From Trichuris trichiura (Eukaryota > Nematoda > Enoplea > Trichinellida > Trichuridae), in the NCBI GenBank assembly GCA_037903355.1, contig JBAJFE010000060.1:1054001-1118000 (forward strand): a stretch of 64,000 nt of DNA, in the 5' to 3' direction. A model generated the notes under the pieces. The model was given only the letters and a program-made list of their open reading frames with translations. It searched no databases and was not told where the DNA came from. Position 1 is the stretch's first letter, and every line of letters starts with the position of its first letter. The translations under genes and the position numbers were made by a program. This document shows, one piece after another, positions 10,529 through 22,500 of the stretch.

Positions 10529-10742
10529 ATCCCCAAACCCGTCAGTCTACAATAGCCAATTGAAATCGATTAGAAAAACAGCGTAGAAGCAACAGGGTAA
10601 CTTCTCTGTGATTATATACATCCCGTGGCCTTGCTTCTTTTGTTGTTTTTTTATATAAAAAAATATTGGTTAGGTTTGACGGGCATAAAAATGCCTTTAA
10701 TGTTTCAAATGAAAACATAAAAGGTAAAACAACAAACTCGCG
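10529..10742. terminator. Shared 3' region of two convergent genes
   Basis: Only 214 bp separate the two stop codons, so the 3' UTRs must be very short or overlap. An ATTAAA poly(A)-like signal for the minus-strand gene is at 10696-10701. An A-rich run on the plus strand near 10655-10665 could serve the other gene. Confidence 0.4.
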
Positions 10743-13134
10743 TCACTGCGCGTCAATTCTTATTCGAGTAATGTGGTCGGGACCGGTTTCAATGCGAAAA
10801 GTACAATTTTCAGCGGCCACCGAAGGTGTCTGAGCCACCGGAGCGACTTTGTCATGCTTACAATGATTGTCGTTACAATCGGAGCAGTGACAGAAGCCCT
10901 TTTCCAAATTATCGTAATAGGAAGGCACGTGCGCTAAGCCTTAAGTGTATACATTGCATACGCGTACGTTCGATTAGGCAATCTACCTGATTTGGTAGGG
11001 CTGTTCGAATCCAATGGACCTATTCCACCAAGTGAAGCAAATATTAAATACAAGTGCATATTATAAACAATAAGCATACCGTTAAGCTGTTGTCTATTTT
11101 TTGGGCTTGTAAAAATTGCGTCGGACAACTCTTTGCTTCTAATGTCTCTGAGCGACGACCCAACTTGATCTACTAAAAAAAAAAAAAAGAGAGAGAAAGA
11201 ATCGTTTAAAACATTCGAACTTTGACAAAGTTGATTAGTTGGCCAATGGAAAAAAGAATTAATACGGCAAGTAAAATTTGCTCGCTAGTAAATGAACGCC
11301 GAAAAAACAAAAACAAGCCAGCGATTGAAACTTACAGTAACTCTCCTTACTGGTGTGCAGGTTCACTGACATTGAGCAAAGTTCCGGATCGAAGCGTTCC
11401 GTAAGTATTGTGCCAACTGGTTCGACGGGAGTTTCGAGTCGCACCGGCGGGGGCGCTTGCAACAACCTTTTACGCCTTAGCGACGCTATGCTATGACGCA
11501 AAGCTTCGATGACGTTGTCGTTTACGGTGCCAAAGCTCTTCTCCAGCCGTACCTGCAGAAATTCCATTGTTTGTTCAAAATTCAACTTCATCAAATATCC
11601 TGCAAACAGAAAAACAAATTGCAACTCGTTTTCCACTGAGGGACATTTGGAAGGGGCAATCGTACTTTCGTGCAACTTAAGAATTGTAAAAGCCATGGCA
11701 GTAAGCACTACGTCGCCTTCGAGCATGTAGATGTCCCATAGACGTAGGGCAAGCGAGAATGGCACCTACAACGTTAGCGACACCTAGATTTGTTGCTAGA
11801 TCAAAAGGGTCGGCTGGTAAAAAGAAGCTTACGCGATCGAGGAAGCATTGGAAAAACCATTTGGTAGTATAGAGCGCGGAGTGTACGCCTTGGCTTTCCT
11901 GTAAGCAAAAAAATATATACCAATACAAACGCGGAAATGTATAATCAATGCGAGCTACCAAATGGGCTCGTAAATTGGGCAACCGCTTTTTCAAAATAGC
12001 GTCGTGGTGCTGCTGGAAGCGAAGCAGCTTCGGAAAGCCCGGCATGAAGAAGCCGTGCATTGCGTGCGCATTGTCGCACATCAAAATATGGAGGGCCCAA
12101 AACGCGTCCTGAAAATCGTTTCACCGTACTGACTGATCAAAGGCGAATAGGACCGCTGCTTGCCTCCTCAACGAAATACATAAGCAACAGCGCCGCCAGG
12201 TGATTCATGCCTTGACAATAGCCGAGGTCCTGAAATTTAAAAAATTAATGATTCGCAGGTACACTTGATTGCGGTGTACATACTCGATTAAACAGACTGT
12301 AGGCGGCAAGAACGTTTAACAACGATCTCTGCCTGAAGCGGAGCGCAATATTTGACGTATTGTAAGACGAAGAGGCAACGCATAACGGGCTTACTTGATA
12401 CCGTAACGTTGACGAAAAAAAACATGATTCCTATAGGTCCTATTGATGTCCAAATCGATCTGCTTCGTGTCCTTAGCGCACAGGCGAGCTCGAAGCCGCA
12501 ATTTATCGTAGGTGCCGAAGACCTTTTGGCCATCAATGTTCAACAGTCGGCGCCATACTTCGGCGCGAAACTTCTGCGGAACTCCTTTGTAGATGGACCG
12601 TTTCAGCTAAAATAAATTTTTATTCTCAACTAGAACTTCCCGCCAAAAATTGACGGGTGCGCACCCTTGGCGAGCCTTGATATTTGGACCAACGAAGCAA
12701 CATTTTGAGCCATTTGTGCTCCCTTCTTAGTTCCGCCATTTTGGCCTATAAAAAACAGCGAAAAAAATTTATTTAATAGAACCAACTTTAAAACTGCCAC
12801 GTACTCTGTCATCCTCGTTGGATCCAAGTGTTTGACCTTTGTCGCTAAAACAATTTTAAACGCTTCATTGCGCTGTATGCCTCAACGGAGTTACGCACTG
12901 TGTGAAACCAAAGCGATCCGTTCGGCTGTAAATATCGACATCTAATTCTTCGGCAGATTGCCGCGGCACGTTGATTGTCTCCGCCTAAGCACCGACGCTT
13001 GTAACAACGAGAAATTGAGGCATTTTTAAAAAGAAATCCTACCGATTCGTACTTTCGAAATATCTCGGCGCTTTCGGCCGCCTCGTGAGTGCTTGCAACA
13101 CCGTCGCTTTCCTCTTCAACCGGGCTGAACGAAT
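10743..13134 (-). CDS. TBC-domain Rab GTPase-activating protein, USP6NL/RN-tre-like (5' end missing)
   Basis: Fourteen exons found: 13043-13134, 12899-12984, 12805-12844, 12665-12745, 12395-12606, 12284-12332, 12164-12229, 11959-12108, 11833-11898, 11666-11765, 11351-11599, 11080-11172, 10987-11019, 10743-10939 (about 504 codons). The protein activates Rab GTP hydrolysis in endocytic traffic. The pre-TBC segment has AEIFRKYES and TDRFGF; the TBC domain starts near SIYKGVP. The arginine finger motif QIDLDINRTYRNH and the glutamine finger GYCQGM are intact, followed by HAMHGFF, KWFFQCFLDR and LRLWDIYMLEGD. The C-terminal tail has a Cys/His-rich patch (FCHCSDCNDNHCKH) not expected in RN-tre. The first exon begins mid-codon, so an upstream start exon is still to be found. 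A possible donor is at 13390-13391. The intron at 12109-12163 has a GC donor. Confidence 0.88.
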
Positions 13135-16100
13135 CTGCAAAGAGGAAAAAGATCCGAACTATCAAGAACGGGTAAACACATGTTTTTTAGAGTATTCTTT
13201 TCTCCAAAGAACCTGCATTTCAATTTTAAAAACTACAGTAACCCTCAACTACCAACAAAAGGCAGTTTCTTTTCGAAATGGCATCAAACTGCGCTGGTTT
13301 ACACGTTACGCAATTGGATTAGTCGGATAAGCGTGAAGAAAAAGCTAAAAACGGGTGTGTGAAAACTTAATTTTGTTTTTTGAAGCCTTACCATCTATCC
13401 TAGAGCCGCCTTAAGTAACTGCGCTTTTTACGATCCAATTTGTTGAAAAAATTTTGAATTCAAGACAATAGGAAGCTATATCCAAATATTTGAGCATTAC
13501 GGTTAAGCGGCCACCCTGCGAACCGGATACGTATTCCGTATTCTGTGCGTCGAAGATATGGAACAGCAGTCTGGCTGCTCTACGAATTGAGCACTTTCTA
13601 CATTCGCGCAATTGAAGCTAATAGGGTGAATATGCAATTAAGGGGATAAAAGGTTCGAACTGAAAGCTGTCGTTAGTTTTTTTTGCAGAATCCTCTTGAT
13701 AACGTGTACGCAATCCTTCAAATACGACTTTTGTAAAAATCCGACTTTACGTACACGACTATAGGTGAGCCGCTTTTGTAGAAAGCAAGTTCGAGCCTAA
13801 TCATACTGTAACTTAATGAAAATGAAGTACTCAAATTTGAAAATCTCCAACTTTGACATTGCCAAGTCTTTCCTTCGTTCCGCCACCGCGGAGAGTTTTT
13901 TTGAAAGCTAACGCCAGCTTTGACGCGCGTCGGAACGTGCGGGTCAATATTTAAGATTAAAAAATTTTTCTCGGCGGGATATCGTCCGGCAATGAAATTC
14001 CAATGCTTAAGAAACTCCCTTGAAGAGAAATTTTTACAGCACCGCCAATGCCAAATTGACTAGATGGCCCGAAAGATATTTTCAATTGATCGCTGAATGG
14101 CTAATTTCAGCCAACGCGTTGGAAACGACGCAAAGTTGAACTAATGGATGGAAAATCGAACTTCGCTGAAACTCGAAACCTGCAAAACGCTATGTCATTG
14201 ACGAGCCGATCGAAGTTGGGCGGCTAAGCGGCAATATTCTTCCATTATGAAGTTCGATTTGCCCCGTGAACTGACGTGCAAACGATTTCATAAAGCTTCG
14301 TCATAGCAACGTCACTGCTCAAATGGCCAAAGAAGTCAAAGCGCAACTGTTACTGCTCGCTCGGAAAAGCATTGCTCATATTATGGTTTTATATAAAAAT
14401 AAAATGAAAATAGCAAAGATTGATTATTAATATATATATACATATATGCGAAATAAAACAGATGCCGTGGCTTACCAATATGCTCGAATCCGGGGCTTTT
14501 CGTCGACATTGCGGCGGGAATTTGGCGAAAATAAAATAGGTATTAAAATGTGTTAATAGAATCGTGGTAAAGGTGTTGTTCACGCTTCGTTCAACAATCT
14601 TAAAAGAGGATTAAAGTCCGATCAACTGCAAGAAAAGATTGCATCTGTTTACCGACTGCTTCGTGCCAACTGAGCTCGACAAAGTCTTGCCAGAAACGAC
14701 GGCAATTTAAAAGGGAATACGCATTGGGGTTCCACTGGATCAATGGACTTCAAATGAATCGATTGACGTAGCCACGGATGGACAAGTTTAAACGGGTAAA
14801 ACAACGTTGTCCAGCGGCCCAACACGTCCAGCTAAAGCAGAGGCAAAATGACAAAAGGAAAATGAAGCAAAATTAGCGCCAATGGCGGGCGAACATTTTA
14901 ATTTTTTCCAACGAAACACGAACAACCCTTTGTTGACATAAAACCGGACTGTGACAAGAATTCATTGCAAAAAACGGATAACGGGCACGAAACGCAACGG
15001 AACCCACAATGACGACGCCCGCGTCAAATGGGAAATTGCATGGCAACATGGGCGACCATAGCTTTGCACCGACCGCTACGGGAAGTCAGCAAACGTGCCA
15101 CTAACGACGGCAACGCCCATTGCCCCGCTGACAGCAGTTACGCAAAACATTTTCCAGCTGCAGATTTCAAGTGACGCCGTTAAAAGAAAAATTGAGACCA
15201 GCTACGGCCTGGCGATTCTATGCGATGGAATGCGCTACCACTGCAGCTCTTCAATAGCGGAAGTGACCTAGACGCCGGCCGGCAATTCGTCTCGTGACGC
15301 GTAGGTGTGACAACTTTTAAAAAAACAAAACAGCTTCTGACAAGTCTCATTTCTCTTCTCGTCACGGAAAGGAAAACTGGGCAATCGTAAATTCAAACCT
15401 GAAAACGGTAGACAAAGCTACATTGTAACGCAGGTAACAAATTAGCAAATGAAATAATGCTTTTAAACTATGCTTTTTGTCCTACAATTGGCAACGTCTA
15501 CGCGTTAGGCATTGCGTTCTCTAACGCTTACATGGGCAAGAAAAGAAGTAAACTAACCTATCCAATGTTCCGTACGATCGATGGAGATCAAACTTGAGCA
15601 GCGGATAATTTCTAAATGCGACAAGTCGTTTGGAACTTAGCTGATTGGCCAAAGTGTTTGCGTATGACGAAATAAACGCATAACGAACAAGTGCTTGTAA
15701 TCGGTCGTTAAAGTTTTTCAAAAAAAGAGCTTGAATAGCAGCGCTGGACGAAGATAACTGACGCGTTCGATTTGCGCACGCATACTGCCTGCAAGATGCT
15801 CCTCGATTATACGCACCAGTAGCCACTTCGATTGCGAAAATTTCAAGGACTACAACGAGACGTTGCAATCTCAACGTGCTATGATACTTATCTTAACTAG
15901 TTCTACTGGAATATGCTTTAAAAGTGCTCTTCTATAACAAATACTCGATGGGTACTTATAGAGAGCAAATACTGCCATTCAATGCCGCATGGCAACGCTC
16001 TGCGCGATGGACGTTCACTTGAACTGAATACACCTGTCTGTTTGCCTACTATTAAATTATTTAAATTTATTTAAATTAAAATGCTTTGGCAGGTTGCCAA

Positions 16101-17398
16101 CTGATTATAGAGTGAAAGAGAAAACTGGTAAAAAATAATCATTTTCGGCACTTGTGAGCGTTCGGGTGAACGATGTCACTGATAGGCAAATGAGGGGTTC
16201 TTTTCTAAATTGTGACCATTTGAAAGAGCCTTTGCGCGATTTTATTTAGAGTGTAAAGTCAGCCTCGTGTGATCAAATGCAATTAGATTTTAAGCGTCTT
16301 GACGAAATGTACTTAAAATGTACAGTTAACCAGCTGTAATGCAGGTGAAACAATGGGAAAATTAAAATTCATATTGGGCAGCGTGAGAAAATGCCACCCA
16401 TGCTTAAACCGGGAATTTACCCCATGTCTAAACAACGTTTACTGCGACAGAATTGATTTCTTTTCGCAAACTGGGGAAAAATGACTCAACGGGAATTTCA
16501 ATTTTCGTATCGCTTCACCTGCACTTCAGCTAGCATACTGTATAATTTTAGAAGCATTTCAAAAAAGCCTATTTCCCATAGAAACAATGTTATTTAAACC
16601 ACAGAAAATTTGCTTTAATGCCGAGTAAAACGTGCTGCTTTTCTAGCTTCATCGACGAGAGAATAAGGAATATTAGTAAATCACCAAAATTATTAATTTA
16701 AAAAAAGAACTGCTTGGAATCCGGTATGCGTGTAGATTAACGAACAACAAAGGGATCGGTTTCGTGTAATGGCAAACGTGCAGTGTCTTAAACAAAAACG
16801 GCGTACTCCTTAATTTTGTAGGTGCTGTGGTAGCAAGCAAGGAATATATGTGTATATAAGGCGAAGATAAATTTTATAGGCTTTCATCTTTGAGTAAGTT
16901 TTGCTCTATAGGTTAGTGTGCAAGTTCTGATCTGTTGAGCTTGAATACTATAAATGAATGAACAGCCTTCTTCGGAACGTTAGCTGATGTACCGCCTTTC
17001 GATATTCGATCGTCATTCTGTTTTATTGGGAGAAGTTCCAGTCAGTTTCTAAAGCCCCTGCTGCCAACAATTTCTAATTTTGGCTAAGCAAATAAAAACG
17101 AGATATGTATAACGGCCCTTTCAAATAAAAAATGCTTCGACTAATTTAATTGTAAGTTTGCTTTTCATTGTAACGTTGCAAAAGTGCAAGCTGCTTAGCG
17201 GCAAATCCAAAAATGTTTTGTGGTTGTTCGTCCACTTGCAAGTTTATGTTGTTGTCAGTTACGCATAGCAGAAATAATAATTAATAAATATTCCTAGTTA
17301 GAGTCGCCATTTCGACTTATACAAAGGATTAGTTCTTTTAGCCATACTGTAGGCATAAGGAAATTAAAGAATTCAGGTACAAATGATTTAAAATGCCA
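13135..17398. other. 4.2-kb gene-poor stretch
   Basis: It should contain the first exon and promoter of the TBC gene near its left end. The longest frame (15521-15874, minus, 117 residues) starts at a TTG and has no recognisable domain. I see no other gene, tRNA or repeat; AT-rich runs occur near 14440-14450 and 16050-16080. Confidence 0.45.
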
Positions 17399-18241
17399 TT
17401 AGCTTTTTATACTATACAATACAATTAGATAAACTCGAAAATAGTTTTTAACACTTTGTGCGCATCTTTGTTCTAATTGCCGTTGACGAAACTGCACCGT
17501 GAAGCAGCGAACTCGACTACCGAAGTAAGCAACTGAAGTCTTTATTGGTAAACTAGATTGATTCTTTTTAAACGTGCTGACAAAAATATTTTCGCGCAAG
17601 TAGAATCGCAACGGCTTACTGGACCATTCCTGAGCATAAGCAATTCCTATTCTTGGACATTGCACAATGGTGCTTTCGTCAACAGCCGGCACGCCCACTT
17701 TGACCTCATCCGCAAAAAACAAGCTGTCCGATCTGCATAAGTTCACCTTATCGAATAGATCTTTACGAATGTCCAACGCCTGACAAAGTTTGCTTGGACC
17801 ATTGCAAAGTTCTCTAAGCTTGAAAGCAGCCGGTTTTGTTCTCTTCGACCTACAGTTTCTCAAGTGCGCCATCCACTCGACATTTTCCAACGGTTCCGCA
17901 GCTCGAAGTAGCACTGCAGCGCCTTCACCTTTCGTCGAAATGTTTATACACTGATACATGCCGTAAATGTTATAAACATAGGCAGTTCCTGGATCCATGA
18001 ACATCGCTTCATTTCTGACCGTTCGTCGTCCTTTGTACGAATGACTTGCCTTGTCTTCCAAACCGAGGTACGCTTCCGTTTCCACCAGGCGGACAACAAG
18101 CCTCAGCGGAGACTCGTTGCCCCCGTCGGGTTGCCATACACGCACAAACAATTTTCCTAACAGATCTTTCGCCACTTCGACGCAGGCACGATTAAAAAAT
18201 TCAGAATCAAGACGAATTAACTCCATGACAATAAAAGGCAT
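17399..18241 (-). CDS. MPG: DNA-3-methyladenine (alkyladenine) glycosylase
   Basis: Single open exon, 280 residues from the ATG at 18239-18241; a second Met at 18224-18226 is an alternative. It removes alkylated purines by base flipping, the first step of base-excision repair in the nucleus. Key residues are present: RLVETEAYLG with the general-base Glu (about residue 56) and the Tyr two residues on, ASHS with the active-site His (about 67), PGTAYVYNIYGMYQCINIS with the intercalating Tyr (about 93), ELCNGPSKLCQAL and WSSKPLRFYLR. After the usual family end (about FVSTFKKNQ) the frame runs some 40 residues more with no known domain, either an extension or a missed 3' intron. No introns, unlike its neighbours. 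Confidence 0.93.
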   Translation of the reverse strand: MPFIVMELIRLDSEFFNRACVEVAKDLLGKLFVRVWQPDGGNESPLRLVVRLVETEAYLGLEDKASHSYKGRRTVRNEAMFMDPGTAYVYNIYGMYQCINISTKGEGAAVLLRAAEPLENVEWMAHLRNCRSKRTKPAAFKLRELCNGPSKLCQALDIRKDLFDKVNLCRSDSLFFADEVKVGVPAVDESTIVQCPRIGIAYAQEWSSKPLRFYLRENIFVSTFKKNQSSLPIKTSVAYFGSRVRCFTVQFRQRQLEQRCAQSVKNYFRVYLIVLYSIKS

Positions 18242-18733
18242 CAAATACAAGAGCAATTGGACCGCTACGAAAAGCTAATCAAGCAACGCCAATGCCAAGC
18301 CTTTTTGACCTAATATGTGACACATTAGTTAAAAGGAGTACGAAAATTAAACAAAAAAATGCGAAGAATAAACCAATTGCATTGTTCAAGCTTTTTACTA
18401 AGGCAAATGGGGGTTTTAAGAAAAACGTACTTGATTTCTTTTTATGCCATATAGTAAGCGCACATTTAAACAAACTCAGGTACAATTAACTTAGAATGCG
18501 TTGAATTAGCTTATTATATCGCTTAGCTAGATTGGAAAAAAACTTAACCCCATTAAAACAAAGCATCTTATTGAATAAAATTAGTTTCGCAACGGCAAAT
18601 GAGTTTTCTACGTGCAACGCTACAGTACACCGGTAACACTACATTGTAACAAAATAACGCGGTTTTCGAAGCGGTTTCTTTTCCGCCTTCAACGAGCAAA
18701 CTAGAAATTAGAATTTTCGCTTAGTTACAGTTG
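18242..18733. other. Intergenic, no gene recognised
   Basis: AT-rich DNA upstream of MPG, presumably its promoter. Short frames only. Confidence 0.4.
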
Positions 18734-18887
18734 CTAGTGCTTCTGCTGTTTGGCATAAAATCGGTAAACGCTGAATGCTGTCACGCAAAGTGAACTTGTT
18801 GCGCTCACTAAATAAAAGCTGTACATTAAAGGTAAATAGCGCAAATCACTTTTTCCTTGCGTCAAAACGTGAATGCGCTTAGCAGTT
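18734..18887 (-). CDS. Possible last exon of a small single-pass membrane protein (COX7A-like?)
   Basis: From a splice-acceptor-like TTGCAG the frame reads to a TAA at 18734. It has a short polar part (HVLTQGKSDLRY), one hydrophobic helix of about 20 residues (FYLVSATSSLCVTAF) and a basic end (YRFYAKQQKH). The L-x-x-G-x-x-D-x3-Y spacing before the helix and the basic tail resemble cytochrome c oxidase subunit 7A. The match is weak, and no 5' exon with a mitochondrial presequence was found on this strand. Confidence 0.28.
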
Positions 18888-19020
18888 CTGCAATTCCATT
18901 GTTTGAAAAGACATTGCGTCTTTGCCACCCTCTTCTGAGAAATGCAGGTTCTTTTCCGGCAAACGCGCCCTCTACGTGTTGTGCCTTTACTGGGAACCAA
19001 GCCAATCACTCCTTTTTACT

Positions 19021-19077
19021 CTTACCTAATTCTAAGCCAAGATATAAGCCTTAAGTTTATGCTTAAGCTTAGGTAAG
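19021..19077. repeat. Short foldback repeat, diverged copy
   Basis: CTTACCTAATTCTAAG (19021-19036) can pair with CTTAAGCTTAGGTAAG (19062-19077), 13 of 16 positions. The right arm and the bases after it (GGGCAGAACAAGATGG) match the foldback at 20781-20837 and its flank, so the two are related. Confidence 0.55.
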
Positions 19078-19593
19078 GGCAGAACAAGATGGCCGGCAAA
19101 CGTACAGTATGACGATAAAGCGCCTAGGAGACAAGAACCAAAACGTGATTGAAACAGCTCGTGCTGCTCCGCAACTTGACGTTACCATGGCTTAGTTTTT
19201 GATACTATACATTTTGCGTGCCTTGCAACTCTGTTTGATCAAAACAGAAGGATAAAATACGCGAAAAGTAACGCGTTCGTTAGCTTGCTAAACTAAAATA
19301 AAACTTATTGTAACCTAATTACGTTTAGCTGAGACGAAAAGAAGAGCAAAATGCGATTTGGTCTGTGTGAAAAATTTAGATGACATTCAACAAACCAAAA
19401 CGGCATTAACGGAACAACAATGGGCCCGTTGCGCGATCTAAAACCGCTCTTTTACATTAACGACACAATGAACAACGACTACGCCTTCTATGGACTATTC
19501 GTCTTTCGACGTACGCCTCGTTTGATTTGGTGACTTTTTATGAATTGACCTCTGCCTTCGCCAGAAGCCTAAAAGAAAGTCGGCTGTAGTTTT

Positions 19594-22500
19594 TTAGCTT
19601 AAAACAGTTGGCATCTTTACTCTGCCGTAACTTGTTGGCTTTTTTAACTTGATCATCCGATTGGCATACGGTATAGTGTAGCGATTCGCCAAATCCTTCA
19701 CTTTGTATATACGAACGAGCCAATTCTCGCTGGTGAACGCCTCTTCCAAGTAATTTAGATGAAAATTCTTGTTCCCAATTTCAACTCCCCGAGTTCGGTC
19801 GAATCCCGGCGGCGAATGCAAACCGGTCTGCGTAAAGAAGAAAAAAAATGCTCAGTTCCGTTTTTCACCGGTCAAAAATTTGCGTAGAATATTAACCTGC
19901 ACTTCTCCGAAACGAAAGAAGGACAGTTTGTACATCAAACAGTTGAGCAGAGTTGGTGAGCCGAGATGATCAACTCGAAAATCGCCGTCCTCCGAAAAGT
20001 AGTCGGATTCCTAAGAAAAAAAGATGTCGACTAAACATTGGTAGATATTATTCAGCTTACGTGAATGTCCTTCGGATGTTCTCCTTCGGCAATGCGTACC
20101 ATCCAAAGAAATTTATTAATGTCGTCGCCTGAATATCCGAACAATCCGCCAAAGATTACAAGCACGTAATCAACATCCAAAGCGCGCATGATCTTGTACG
20201 CTTCCGATTCGTTACTCGACATTGCTTTTCCGACCTAAAAAAAACATTGTATCCCACGAATCAACGAATATCCGATGCTTACCAAGGCAATATGGCTATT
20301 GTTCCATGTATTGTTGTCAACAAGCGTTGTCCGATTTGCCATACCGGCGATTTGATAACCATAATCCCACCAGGACATTATTCTCGCTTGATCAGGTGTA
20401 TTTTGGCTTAGCCAATAGTAGGCTTCGCGAAAATCGTCCAAAATGTTACGCGAGCTGTAAAATAACATCTTGCCGTGAGACTGTAAAATAAAAAAATAGA
20501 AATTTTACCCGTCGTTCGAGTGAGCAGCCAAAACAACACTTGGACTACTGTACGCATTGCTGGTCACCCACGTGCAATGAATAACAAAGATTGCCAAAAC
20601 AGTAAGAAATGCGAGAGAAACGAGCGTTTTTAAATTCGAGCTAAACTCGTCTTCGGTGACCAACTGCTGCTCGCGGGCTTCGGCATTGCCTATTTTGGAT
20701 GGTTTCTTCAATTTTCCCGCCTTAATATGCAAAAACCTTGTTTTAGAACACAAACCGAGTAGCTGCCTCGTTGTTCTATTCTTACTTAAGCCTAAGACAA
20801 AATACAAGTTTTATATTTGGGCTTAGGCTTAAGTAAGGACAGACCATGACGGTGAGGCATCTAAGAGTCAAAATCTCAAATTACTGATATAAACATCTTT
20901 CAAAACAACGCTTACATACCTTGTCGTACATTGTTTTATCTTTGCTTTTCAATGATTGCTCAGGTGTAGAGGTCGTCGGTCGATTGAAGCTTTGAATCGA
21001 AGATGTTTGCTCGGCAGCGTCGTCGCGCAAACAATGTTCAAATATATAAGAGAACGCTATGCCGGACAGTACGCAAACCACTGGCGTCAAAGTGAGCATC
21101 AAACGAATCATAACACCCGCGAAGTAGACGCTCGTCATTGCGTAAAGTATCACTAAAAATATTCATTCAAACAAAAAAGAAATTATCAGTCTGAGAAAAG
21201 TAAAAAAAAAGCTGTACGTTGAATAATCCAACAAGTTTTCGGCGAATTTTAAAAAGCCAGAAAAATAAAATATTTATGCTTATCGACTTCGTACAAATGT
21301 GTGCCCATTGTTTAAAAAACGAAAACAATGAAAGAAAGGTACTAACCAAAGATGCGCTCGTCGTTTATCTTCATTAAGCAAAGGTAAAGACCGACGGGAA
21401 AGCTGGCCACAAGAATATGCAGATCGAAAAAGGAAGCAAACCATGTTGTCGGTTGATGTTCTGAAACTGAGCTAATTATGGGTATATGGATCCTGGCGTA
21501 TTCGGTATCCCAAAGCGAATAAAAGCGCCCACTCCAAGGTGCAATGACTCCTACAAAGACCGGTAGTAAATGAGCTTGTTAAACTTCTGCGCCAATATCA
21601 CCAGCGTAAGTCAAATAGACTATAGCGAAGAAACCGCCCAAAACGGTAGCCACGAGGATGCCGTACAAAATGCGCTGAAACGTTTGCTGCAGAAGTACGC
21701 TTTGCAGATAACGCACCGCAGCGAATCCGTTGATCAGACCAAAAACGCCTAAAATTTAAGCACTCCATTGCTCGTAATGTTAGCCGGAATTAAAAAAGTT
21801 GCTTAAAAAGGACAATTTTACGCAAAATTTTGAAAGAACGTGACAACTATACCAGCAAATCACCGTATTCTTGTACCTGCAAACTACTGATACTGTAAAA
21901 AATTCGTTAGGCAGTCTAATAGAACGAAAACGACGCTTTGCTAAGGCTTTTCAGCCAACAGACAATAACAGCGACTGCATACTCATTTGTCGCTGGAAGA
22001 AGGTTGCTGTCTCACTTTTTAAATACCGTGTGTTACCACGCATAAGAACTCCCCCCTGCGTTAGCGAAGGATGGTAATGATTGGCCCAGCAACGATGACG
22101 CTCATTGCTCAAGTCTAGATCAATTCTGATTAGTCAGTTTTCCGTGAATGCTAATCGGCCATTCAATTGAAACTGTCTTGCCTAAAGTTCAACGCAAAAA
22201 ATGATCAGCTGCCGCTTAGCGCGTGTTGTAGAGCACTGCGTAGGCTACGAGAAATGAATTGTGTTGAATAGGTTTATTGGACGTCTATTACAACTGTTGC
22301 ATGTAAAACATGAATGAACAGATTGTAGAAGCGGAAAGAAAGGATACATGACGACGAAAACATTAAGTGCAGTGCCAAAACGGTAAAGCTAACAGTGCTG
22401 TTGGTCACTGTTTGGCAGTTGGTCGTCCTCTGTGCCCTCCGACGGGACAGAAATGGAGCACTTTTGGAAAGACTTCATAACGGTTTCCGTCTTTACTTTG

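Noticed and set aside
15521..15874. 117-residue minus-strand frame with a hydrophobic start
   Set aside because: Begins with TTG, has no ATG or splice acceptor that would rescue it, and no domain.
18942..19073. Plus-strand ORF starting MQVLFRQTRPLRVV, presequence-like
   Set aside because: Ends after about 44 residues in low-complexity foldback sequence, with no downstream exon found. It conflicts with the minus-strand membrane exon, which is itself uncertain.
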